This document shows, piece by piece, positions 1 through 6,431 of a DNA stretch of 10,374 bases. The DNA is from Ilumatobacteraceae bacterium (lineage in GTDB: Bacteria; Actinomycetota; Acidimicrobiia; Acidimicrobiales; Ilumatobacteraceae). A program made the translations under genes and the position numbers. The notes below the pieces were generated by a model. It made no database searches, was not told the DNA's origin, and saw nothing but the letters and a program-made list of their open reading frames with translations. Where the stretch lies: NCBI GenBank assembly GCA_007122945.1, contig SKSP01000268.1, forward strand, positions 1 to 10,374, given 5' to 3'. The first letter of the stretch is position 1. Every line of letters starts with the position of its first letter.

Positions 1-614
1 AGCACGGCCGGGTGGATCGTCTGGGAGAACCGACGGGCGGTGACGTTGACGAACGGCAGCGGCGCCAGCGCGACGACGGCGAGCAGCGGGTCGGTGAGGA
101 ACAGCACGACGACGACGCCGAGGACGAGGGCGATGTTCGACAGCGTGAGCGGGATCATCACCACGAAGGTCTGGATCTGGTTGAGGTCGCTCGACGAACG
201 GCTCATCAGCTGACCGGTCTGGGCCCGGTCGTGGTAGCCGACGTGGAGGGCCAGCACGTGCTCGAAGATGCGCTCGCGCAGGCGGGCCTCGGTGAGGCGG
301 CTCTCGCGGAACGCGAGGTAGCGACGGGTGGCCGTGAACGTGCCGGTGACGAGCCCGGCGGCGGCGATCAGCAACGCCCAGCCGATCACGCTCCCGCCGC
401 GCTCGATGCCGCGGTCGATGGCGAGCCGGGTCAGCTGCGGGACGGCGATCTTGCCGGCGGTCCACAGCAGCCCGACGGCGACGCCGAGCAGCAGGCCGCG
501 CCGCTGCCGCTTCAGGAGGTCGACCAGGAGGCGCCACTTGGTGCGGCGCTCGGCCCGGTCGTCCCGGCGAGCGGCCGCACGGCTGGCCGGTGGGTCGGCC
601 GGGGGGCTGGCCAC
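1..614 (-). CDS. ABC exporter membrane subunit, N-terminal part (runs off left edge)
   Basis: This is the N-terminal ~204 residues of an ABC-exporter half-transporter; the rest lies beyond base 1. From the GTG at 614 it has a charged, Pro/Ala-rich cytoplasmic tail (1-35), then hydrophobic helices at about 39-60, 77-97 and 151-190. Between them is the typical type-1 exporter stretch GYHDRAQTGQLMSRSSSDL (126-144), matching the conserved 'G-x-L-[ML]-[SN]-R...D' of the intracellular loops. By family it should export a lipid, peptide or drug using an ATPase domain fused downstream, but that part is not visible and no substrate can be assigned. The start is uncertain: an in-frame TTG at 647-645 overlaps the arsC stop (TTGA) and would couple the two genes. 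I use GTG 614 because the extra residues look unstructured. It probably shares a transcript with arsC. Confidence 0.85.
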   Translation of the reverse strand, partial: MASPPADPPASRAAARRDDRAERRTKWRLLVDLLKRQRRGLLLGVAVGLLWTAGKIAVPQLTRLAIDRGIERGGSVIGWALLIAAAGLVTGTFTATRRYLAFRESRLTEARLRERIFEHVLALHVGYHDRAQTGQLMSRSSSDLNQIQTFVVMIPLTLSNIALVLGVVVVLFLTDPLLAVVALAPLPFVNVTARRFSQTIHPAV

Positions 615-643
615 GCGGTCGGCCGGGTTGCCGGCCTCGGTGG

Positions 644-1000
644 TCAACCGCCGAGGAGCTCGGCGACGCGCTCCTTGGGTCGGCCGATCAGCGCCCGGTC
701 GGCGGCGACGAGGAGGGGTCGCTGCATCAGGCGCGGGTGTTCGACGAGGATCGCGACGATCTGGTCCGCGGTGGCGACGTCGTCGTCGGTGAGGCCGAGC
801 TTCTTGAAGAAGCTGTCCCGGCGGACCAGGTCGGTGTGGGGGTCCTCGAGCTTGCCGAGCACGTCGCGCAGGGCGGGCTCGTCGAGCGGCTGCTTCAGGT
901 ACTGGACGATCTCGACATCGGCGCCGAGGCCGTCGGCGATCTCGACCGCGTTCTTCGAGGAACCACAGTTCGGGTTGTGATAGATCGTCACCGCGCTCAT
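644..1000 (-). CDS. arsC: ArsC-family arsenate reductase (glutaredoxin-type)
   Basis: The 118-residue protein has the thioredoxin-like fold of the ArsC/YffB/Spx family. The N-terminus ITIYHNP-type motif is present as TIYHNPNCGSS, placing the catalytic cysteine at residue 12. Arginines fall at 60, 94 and 107, the same numbers as the arsenate-binding and transition-state residues Cys12, Arg60, Arg94 and Arg107 of E. coli plasmid ArsC. This exact register is why I chose ATG 1000 over the in-frame GTG at 1006. The protein is shorter at the C-terminus than E. coli ArsC (141 residues). It would reduce arsenate to arsenite in the cytoplasm with glutathione/glutaredoxin or an actinobacterial thiol as partner. 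No arsR or arsB/acr3 is next to it; the divergent MFS gene is not a known arsenite pump. Family members without arsenate activity exist, so the substrate is inferred. A TAGTGT box lies 8 nt before the start. Confidence 0.85.
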   Translation of the reverse strand: MSAVTIYHNPNCGSSKNAVEIADGLGADVEIVQYLKQPLDEPALRDVLGKLEDPHTDLVRRDSFFKKLGLTDDDVATADQIVAILVEHPRLMQRPLLVAADRALIGRPKERVAELLGG

Positions 1001-1008
1001 GGGCACTC

Positions 1009-1014
1009 ACACTA
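1009..1014 (-). promoter_or_regulatory. putative -10 box (TAGTGT) for arsC
   Basis: On the minus strand TAGTGT (TAnnnT) sits 8 nt before the ATG at 1000, inside the 43-bp gap between divergent arsC and the MFS gene. There is no convincing Shine-Dalgarno and no clear -35. The spacing fits a leaderless or near-leaderless transcript. This is inferred from position only. Confidence 0.35.
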
Positions 1015-1043
1015 GGCACGGACCCCTCACGCAGCAGCCCCGG

Positions 1044-2213
1044 ATGACGGCACTGGCGATCGGGGTCGTCTTCTTCGTCAACGGGGCGACGTTCGCGTCG
1101 TGGGTGCCGCGGCTGCCCGAGATCCGGGAGTCGCTCGAGATGAGCGACACCGTGCTCGGGTTGACGCTGGTCGGCAGCGGGCTCGGCGGCGTGGTGATGA
1201 GCGTGGTGAGCGGGTGGGTGGTCGACCGGTTCGGCAGCCGCGTCTCGACGGTCGTCACCTCGCTCGCGCTCTCGCTCACCCTGCCACTGATCGCCGTGGC
1301 ACCGGCGCCGGCGATCTTCTTCGCGGTGCTGCTGGCGATCGGCGGGTTCGACGGGTTGACCGACGTCGCGATGAACTCCCAGGCGCTGCAGCTGCAGCGT
1401 CGCGTCGCCCGCTCGATCCTCAACCGGATGCACGCGACCTGGTCGATCGGCACGCTGGCGGGCGGGGTCTCCGCCAGCGTCGCGGCAGGCGTCGGTGTGT
1501 CGCTCGGGTGGCAGCTGTCGGTCACGGCCATCGTCCTCGTCGTGGCGACGGTGGTGGTGACGCCACTGCTGTTGCCACCCGGGCCGCGGTTCGAGCCGGA
1601 GGTGGACGACTCGGGCCGGCGGGTGCGCCCGGCCCGCCTGCTGCTGGCGGGGTTGTTCGGGATCGGGGTGCTCGGGATCCTGGTCGAGATGCCGCCGACC
1701 GAGTGGGGGACGCTCGTGATGGCGGAACGCTTCGACGTCTCCGCGGGCGTGGCCGGCCTCGGGTTCGTCGGCTTCACGGCGGGGATGGTGCTCGGACGAC
1801 TGACCGGCGACGTGCTGGTCGATCGCTTCAACGCCGAGCTGGTGCGGCGGGTGAGCGCCGGGGTGGCGGCGGTCGGGCTCGTCGTGGCGTGCACGGGTGC
1901 GGCGCCGGCGATCACGGTCGCCGGGTTGTTCGTCGCCGGGACGGGCGGCGCGGCGATGTTCCCGATGTCGGTACGCCGCTCGGGCGACCTGGTGCCGGGC
2001 GCCACCGGCGTGGCGATGTTCTCGGCGGGTGCCCGGCTCGGGATCCTGGTCGGCCCGCCGCTGATGGGGCTGTTGAGCGACGCGACGTCGAGGTCGACGG
2101 CGCTGCTGATGGTCGCCGGGACGGCGGCGGTGGTGACCGCCGCGATCCGGCTGCCCGACGCGCCGCCCCGGCCGGGGCCGATCCCCGACGAGGGCCTCGT
2201 CCCCCACCACTGA
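1044..2213 (+). CDS. MFS transporter, YbjJ-like
   Basis: This is a 389-residue, 12-helix major facilitator protein of the inner membrane. The first helix follows the start directly and leads into FASWVPRLPEIRESL, which resembles the N-terminus of E. coli YbjJ. Motif A appears as GWVVDRFGSR after helix 2, with a second-half counterpart GRLTGDVLVDRF. Other shared blocks are RMHATWSIGTLAG, FTAGMVLGRLTGD and LGILVGPPLMGLLSD. The substrate is unknown; YbjJ-like proteins are poorly characterised. An upstream in-frame ATG at 999 would add 15 residues and overlap the arsC ATG head-on (CATG). I reject it because those codons include ACT, AGG and GGA, unusual here, and because helix 1 begins at residue 4 of the shorter form, but it is not excluded. 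The stop codon is the first three bases of a tandem repeat array. Confidence 0.88.
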   Translation: MTALAIGVVFFVNGATFASWVPRLPEIRESLEMSDTVLGLTLVGSGLGGVVMSVVSGWVVDRFGSRVSTVVTSLALSLTLPLIAVAPAPAIFFAVLLAIGGFDGLTDVAMNSQALQLQRRVARSILNRMHATWSIGTLAGGVSASVAAGVGVSLGWQLSVTAIVLVVATVVVTPLLLPPGPRFEPEVDDSGRRVRPARLLLAGLFGIGVLGILVEMPPTEWGTLVMAERFDVSAGVAGLGFVGFTAGMVLGRLTGDVLVDRFNAELVRRVSAGVAAVGLVVACTGAAPAITVAGLFVAGTGGAAMFPMSVRRSGDLVPGATGVAMFSAGARLGILVGPPLMGLLSDATSRSTALLMVAGTAAVVTAAIRLPDAPPRPGPIPDEGLVPHH

Positions 2214-2290
2214 CCAGTCGCACTGACCAGTCGCACTGACCCGTCACCACTGACCCGTCACCACTGACCCGTCACAACTGACCCGTCACC
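2211..2290 (+). repeat. six-copy 13-14 bp tandem repeat starting at the MFS stop codon
   Basis: The units are TGACCAGTCGCAC (2211, 2224), TGACCCGTCACCAC (2237, 2251), TGACCCGTCACAAC (2265) and a 12-base partial copy (2279). Unit length changes from 13 to 14 along the array. Each unit begins with TGA and the first TGA is the stop of the transporter gene. Because 13 and 14 are not multiples of 3, TGA occurs in all three frames. The rest of the gap up to 2381 holds a possible TACGTT -10-like box at 2321-2326 without a recognisable -35, and nothing else I can name. Confidence 0.9.
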
Positions 2291-2381
2291 GGCGACGATG
2301 ACGGTGTGACACCCCCGGCGTACGTTCGTCGTCACCGACCTCCCCCGGACCGATCCCGACGAGAGATCACGGGGTACCCCC

Positions 2382-2810
2382 ATGACCGATCCCACCGCCC
2401 GCCGGGTCCCCCGGGCCGGGCTCGACCCGATCACCGACGCCGCGACCGCCCTCGACGTCGTGTACTGCGCCCTCCACCTGCCACCCCGACACGAGACGAT
2501 CGTCGTCCTGCTCGACCGACAGCGGTGCGGCAGCACGATCACGGTCGTCGCCGACACCGTCCGCCCCGACGACGTCGTCGAGGTGATCGAATGTGTCGGC
2601 GCGGCGGCGGCCGCGACCCGGGCGGTGTCCGGCCTCGTCGTGGCGAGCGTCCGCCCCTGCGCCACCGGGCCCGAAGAGGGCGACGTCGACCGTTGGCTCG
2701 AGATCAGTGCCGTCGCTGAACAGCTCGGCGTGCCCGTCCTCGAGTGGTTCGTGGTCGGGCATCGCACCGAGTGCCCGCGCGACCTCCTCGGGGAGCCGCC
2801 ACGATGGTGA
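2382..2810 (+). CDS. Small actinobacterial protein resembling a RadC/JAB domain without its metal site
   Basis: The 142-residue soluble protein has no signal peptide or membrane helix. Its layout parallels the RadC-type JAB domain: a Glu before a strand (HETIVVLLDR, 37-46), a second strand (ITVVADTV), a helix rich in Ala (67-80), a strand (GLVVASV), a loop, a helix with an acidic start (DVDRWLEISAVAEQLG), and a final strand GVPVLEWFVVG that matches RadC's 'LGI.LLDHIIVG'. The loop where RadC carries the zinc ligands HxHPSG instead reads VASVRPCATG, with no histidines, so zinc-dependent peptidase chemistry is not expected. The C-terminus PRDLLGEPPRW looks like a conserved tail. A 'GGGG' 9-12 nt before the ATG may serve as a weak ribosome site. 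I cannot name a function; the JAB relationship is my inference from pattern, not a search. It ends 9 nt from the convergent DUF4031 gene. Confidence 0.75.
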   Translation: MTDPTARRVPRAGLDPITDAATALDVVYCALHLPPRHETIVVLLDRQRCGSTITVVADTVRPDDVVEVIECVGAAAAATRAVSGLVVASVRPCATGPEEGDVDRWLEISAVAEQLGVPVLEWFVVGHRTECPRDLLGEPPRW

Positions 2811-2819
2811 GGCACGTCA

Positions 2820-3110
2820 TCACGACCGACCCGCCCGGGCGCGGGCCCGACGTTCCGCCGGTGTCAGGCGCAACCCGGCCGCGCGCAGCCGGCGCACCAG
2901 CTCGCGGCTCTCGACCTGGACCGCACCGGCGGCCACCATCGCGTCGCGGTACTCCTCGGGCACGTCGTAGTGGTCACCCTGGAAGCCGCGCCGGGGGATC
3001 TCGACCGACTCGGCGAAGCGGTGCAGCTCGTCCAACGAGGTGTCGCTCACGAGGTGGCACCACCGTCGGCCCCGGAACCACCAGCGCGGCTCGTCGATCA
3101 GGATCGTCAC
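2820..3110 (-). CDS. DUF4031 family protein
   Basis: The 96-residue protein matches the DUF4031 pattern: N-terminal TILIDEPRWWFRGRRWCHLV, then SDTSLDELHRFAESVEIPRRGFQ, then GDHYDVPEEYRDAMVAAGA, then SRELVRRLRAAGLR. The conserved His, Asp and Tyr in GDHYDVPE (45-52) suggest a small nucleic-acid or metal-binding fold, but the family has no established function that I know of. The start is GTG 3110, giving (M)TILIDEPRW as in family members; another in-frame GTG at 3128 would add six residues. The tail is Arg/Ala-rich. It is convergent with the preceding gene and divergent from the HD phosphohydrolase. There is no visible Shine-Dalgarno. Confidence 0.85.
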   Translation of the reverse strand: MTILIDEPRWWFRGRRWCHLVSDTSLDELHRFAESVEIPRRGFQGDHYDVPEEYRDAMVAAGAVQVESRELVRRLRAAGLRLTPAERRARARAGRS

Positions 3111-3146
3111 GATCGCAGGTTGCCACACCGAGGCGGCGTGCGGCCC

Positions 3147-3194
3147 GTGGGGTCACCCGTGGGGTCACCCGTGGGCCCGACCGTGGGCCCGACC
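3147..3194 (+). repeat. 2+2 copies of 12-bp tandem units upstream of the HD gene
   Basis: GTGGGGTCACCC occurs twice (3147, 3159), followed directly by GTGGGCCCGACC twice (3171, 3183), then a diverged partial copy. The array fills the divergent gap between the DUF4031 and HD genes, where promoters for both should lie. The two unit types share GTGGG and a period of 12. Confidence 0.9.
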
Positions 3195-3236
3195 GATGGC
3201 CGGAGCGCCCGGTCGGCGGGCATGCTGGGGGCCGCC

Positions 3237-4016
3237 ATGACGATCGACGAGACCGAGCTCCGCCTGGCGTGGGAGCGCGCCGTCGGCCGCTCGCGGGCTG
3301 CGCGCTCGGCGTTCGAGTCGGTGCTCACCCGGCACCGCGAGCCCCACCGCCGGTACCACGGCGTGCGGCACGTGGTGTGGGTGGTGCGTCACGTGCACTC
3401 GCTGGCGACACACGAGCCGGTCGCCGACCCCGACGCCGTCGTGGTCGCAGCGTGCTACCACGACGCCGTGTACACCGCGGGGCGGGATCGTGGCTCGACC
3501 ACCGGTGCGCCGGCGAGCGACGAGGCGGCGAGTGCCGAGCTGGCGCGCCGCGAGCTCGCCGACCTGGGTGATCCCGCGTGGCCCGTCGAGCGCATCGACC
3601 GGGTCGCGGGGATGATCCGAGCGACTGCCCACCTCGCCACCGACGACCACATCGACGGCCCGGCTCACGACCCGGCTCACGACCCGGCTCACGACCCGGT
3701 TCACGACCTGGTTCTTCGCGACCCGGCTCACGACCCTGCCGACGGTCCTGGTGGCAGACCGGCCGACACCGACGTCTTGCTCGACGCCGATCTCGCCGTG
3801 CTCGGGTCGCCGCCCAACGCGTACCAGACGTACGTGAACGGCGTGCGCGCCGAGCACTCCCACGTCGACGCGTCGGCCTGGCGGGTCGGTCGACGGGCGG
3901 TGCTCGAGGCGTTCGTCGCCCGCCCGACGATCTACCGGACACCCACCGCCGTCGGCTGGTGGGAGGCCCGGGCGCGCGCCAACCTCGCCGCCGAGCTGGC
4001 CGCGCTCTCCCGCTGA
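3237..4016 (+). CDS. HD-superfamily metal-dependent phosphohydrolase (COG4339-like) with AHDP repeat insertion
   Basis: The 259-residue protein matches the 'predicted metal-dependent HD superfamily phosphohydrolase' group. It shows EPHRRYHGVRHV (35-46), the HD dyad in CYHDAVY (H75, D76), ASDEAASAELARR (92-105), ATAHL (129-133), LLDADLAVLG (181-190), a YVNGVRAEHSHV segment (199-210) and a C-terminal RARANLAAEL. Those motifs make a metal-binding site for phosphoester hydrolysis; the natural substrate is unknown, though some relatives act on nucleotides. Between ATAHL and DADL there are about 49 residues, mostly a repeat of Ala-His-Asp-Pro (142-167), where relatives I recall have roughly 13-15. 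The insertion comes from 12-bp tandem copies in the DNA. The start is ATG 3237, preceded by GGGGG at a suitable distance; ATG 3222 is in frame but less well placed. Confidence 0.85.
   Translation: MTIDETELRLAWERAVGRSRAARSAFESVLTRHREPHRRYHGVRHVVWVVRHVHSLATHEPVADPDAVVVAACYHDAVYTAGRDRGSTTGAPASDEAASAELARRELADLGDPAWPVERIDRVAGMIRATAHLATDDHIDGPAHDPAHDPAHDPVHDLVLRDPAHDPADGPGGRPADTDVLLDADLAVLGSPPNAYQTYVNGVRAEHSHVDASAWRVGRRAVLEAFVARPTIYRTPTAVGWWEARARANLAAELAALSR
3662..3736 (+). repeat. in-frame 12-bp tandem repeat (GGCTCACGACCC) inside the HD gene
   Basis: Three exact copies lie at 3662, 3674 and 3686, a variant GGTTCACGACCT at 3698, a 15-bp diverged unit at 3710, and another exact copy at 3725. The period is a multiple of 3 throughout, so the reading frame is kept and the array encodes His/Asp/Pro/Ala repeats. 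Confidence 0.92.
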
Positions 4017-4022
4017 GCCGCC

Positions 4023-4074
4023 CGGCCGAACCACCCCGCCGAACCACCCGGCCGAACCACCCCGCCGAGCCGCT
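4023..4074 (+). repeat. four-unit 13-bp tandem repeat between convergent genes
   Basis: Units CGGCCGAACCACC (4023, 4049) alternate with CCGCCGAACCACC (4036), then a diverged CCGCCGAGCCGCT (4062). It starts 6 nt after the HD-gene stop. The last unit forms the left arm of the adjacent hairpin. Confidence 0.88.
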
Positions 4075-4080
4075 CGGCGG
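4062..4080. terminator. hairpin between convergent HD and malic enzyme genes
   Basis: CCGCCGAG / CTCGGCGG form a perfect 8-bp, very G+C-rich stem with a 3-nt CCG loop. It lies 2 nt beyond the malic enzyme stop (minus strand) and 45 nt beyond the HD stop (plus strand). No U-tract follows on either side, so it would be a non-canonical or pausing terminator of the kind common in actinobacteria. Confidence 0.6.
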
Positions 4081-4082
4081 CG

Positions 4083-5561
<1,479 letters not shown>

Positions 5562-5566
5562 CGGGA

Positions 5567-5570
5567 CTCC
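5567..5570 (-). promoter_or_regulatory. Shine-Dalgarno (GGAG) fixing the malic enzyme start
   Basis: GGAG on the minus strand lies 5 nt before the ATG at 5561. It favours this start over the upstream in-frame TTG/GTG-type starts near 5603, whose translation looks non-coding. Confidence 0.6.
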
Positions 5571-5615
5571 GGTGGTGTGGAGCCGACGCCCGGCCGAGAG
5601 CACGTGGTGCGCCCG

Positions 5616-5631
5616 CTGCCGAGGTCGGCAG
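5616..5631. promoter_or_regulatory. 16-bp inverted repeat upstream of the malic enzyme gene
   Basis: CTGCCGA-GG-TCGGCAG is a perfect 7-bp inverted repeat with a 2-nt centre, 55 bp before the malic enzyme ATG and just after the stop of the small membrane ORF. Size and symmetry fit a dimeric repressor operator; alternatively the RNA forms a tight stem at the end of the small ORF. No binding protein can be named. Confidence 0.4.
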
Positions 5632-5656
5632 GTCGGGCGGGAGATGGTGGATCGCG

Positions 5657-5788
5657 TCAGCGTGAGCCGGTGATCCGTCGCCCCCGCCTGGCCCGGACCC
5701 GTGCGGGTACGACGGCAGGGACGCGTGCTGCTGCCACGCCGACGGCAAGTGCTCCGGCGAGCACGAGGGCGGCGAGTACAGCGGTCAC
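5657..5788 (-). CDS. Small single-TM basic-tailed protein (43 aa)
   Basis: This short ORF begins at GTG 5788 and ends TGA at 5657. The product starts (M)TAVLAALVLAGALAVGVAAA, one predicted transmembrane helix, followed by RVPAVVPARVRARRGRRITG, an Arg-rich tail that by the positive-inside rule would stay in the cytoplasm. Evidence that it is real: the start is 6 nt downstream of a TACACT -10 box with TTGCAA 16 nt further up, an arrangement for a leaderless mRNA. Third codon positions are G/C-rich, as in neighbouring genes. It is followed after 95 nt by the malic enzyme on the same strand and could be co-transcribed with it. I do not recognise a family. It may instead be a chance ORF in the malic enzyme 5' leader. 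Confidence 0.5.
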   Translation of the reverse strand: MTAVLAALVLAGALAVGVAAARVPAVVPARVRARRGRRITGSR

Positions 5789-5794
5789 GGAGTC

Positions 5795-5822
5795 AGTGTA
5801 CGCGTGTTCGGCCGGATTGCAA
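5795..5822 (-). promoter_or_regulatory. putative sigma-70-type promoter of the small ORF / malic enzyme
   Basis: On the minus strand TTGCAA (5822-5817) and TACACT (5800-5795) are separated by 16 nt; each matches 4 of 6 consensus positions (TTGACA, TATAAT). The first expected transcribed base is at or next to the GTG at 5788. It is the best-formed promoter I can see in the window and may drive both the small ORF and the malic enzyme. Confidence 0.5.
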
Positions 5823-5843
5823 GGCGGGCGGACGGGTTTCCGA

Positions 5844-5880
5844 ACGAACGACAGCCGGACGACGGACGAACGACAGCCGG
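5844..5880 (+). repeat. 15-bp direct repeat with 22-bp period
   Basis: ACGAACGACAGCCGG occurs at 5844-5858 and 5866-5880, separated by 7 nt. It lies just beyond the ferritin-like gene stop (5882 on the minus strand) and upstream of the small-ORF promoter. The surrounding 93-bp gap holds nothing else I can name. Confidence 0.8.
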
Positions 5881-5881
5881 G

Positions 5882-6367
5882 CTACATGGGCTTCTTGGCC
5901 CGGTCGCGCACGAACTCCAGGATCATGCGGTGCTTCTCGTTGTCGTGCTGGATCAACCGGACGATCAGCTCCCAGATCGTCGTGTCGCGCACGTCGCGCA
6001 GGTCCTTGCGGAGCTTCGCCAGCATCTTCTGGTCCTCGCGCTCGACGTCGAGGTACCACTCGGTCTGCTCCAGGATCTTCTCGCGATCGGCCCGGAACAT
6101 GGCGAGGTCCGGGATCGGGAGCGGGTCGGGGCTCAGCTCGGCGTTGCCGCGGATCGTCTCGGCGAGGTCGTGCAGCATCGCGTGGTGGCGACGTTCGTCG
6201 TCGAGGATGAGGCGGGCGAGGTAGGCGAAGGCGGGTGAGTCGGTGGTCTCGGCGAGTTCCTGATAGGCGACGAGCACGTCGCGCTCGTTGTCCACGTGTG
6301 AGACGAGGTGATCGTAGAGCTCCTGCGTCCAGGCGCTCGCGCCGGGGATGTCCGTGGCGGATTTCAT
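5882..6367 (-). CDS. Ferritin-like four-helix di-iron-type protein
   Basis: The 161-residue, highly charged, helical protein has two pairs of helices as in rubrerythrin/ferritin-like proteins. Helix 1 carries VDNERDVLVAYQEL (E28), helix 2 LILDDERRHHAML with an ExxH motif (E58, H61), helix 3 EQTEWYLDVEREDQKM (E109/E111) and helix 4 LIQHDNEKHRMIL (D142, H146). The second half's equivalent of the ExxH glutamate aligns with Asn143, so the di-iron site is complete only if D142 or E144 substitutes. By family it would act in iron or peroxide handling in the cytoplasm; no rubredoxin domain is present. ATG 6367 has no Shine-Dalgarno but has TACCGT 6 nt upstream. It is divergent from the M20 peptidase across 64 bp. 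Confidence 0.8.
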   Translation of the reverse strand: MKSATDIPGASAWTQELYDHLVSHVDNERDVLVAYQELAETTDSPAFAYLARLILDDERRHHAMLHDLAETIRGNAELSPDPLPIPDLAMFRADREKILEQTEWYLDVEREDQKMLAKLRKDLRDVRDTTIWELIVRLIQHDNEKHRMILEFVRDRAKKPM

Positions 6368-6373
6368 GGGTCC

Positions 6374-6379
6374 ACGGTA
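6374..6379 (-). promoter_or_regulatory. putative -10 box (TACCGT) for the ferritin-like gene
   Basis: TACCGT on the minus strand ends 6 nt before the ATG at 6367, so transcription would start at or beside the ATG. No clear -35 is visible. The 64-bp divergent region also carries a direct repeat GGGTCCA at 6368 and 6402, which could bind a shared regulator. Confidence 0.4.
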
Positions 6380-6418
6380 CCGATCTCGACGTGGGGACAC
6401 AGGGTCCAAGGTCCCGTC

Positions 6419-6424
6419 TAGCCT
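6419..6424 (+). promoter_or_regulatory. putative -10 box (TAGCCT) for the M20 peptidase cluster
   Basis: TAGCCT lies 7 nt before the ATG at 6432, again predicting a leaderless transcript, and no Shine-Dalgarno is present. It would drive the M20-DUF3039-Nudix cluster. No convincing -35 is seen. Confidence 0.4.
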
Positions 6425-6431
6425 CGGTCTC

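Noticed and set aside
12..980. 322-codon plus-strand frame at the left end
   Set aside because: It lies antisense to the ABC exporter and arsC, which have clear family motifs; its own translation has none.
999..1043. Upstream ATG for the MFS gene overlapping the arsC ATG
   Set aside because: The first 15 codons include ACT, AGG and GGA, unlike the rest of the window, and add no membrane or conserved sequence; the chosen start is ATG 1044, with the alternative recorded.
2211..2290. CRISPR-like array
   Set aside because: Units of 13-14 bp are directly adjacent with no spacers, and there are no cas genes.
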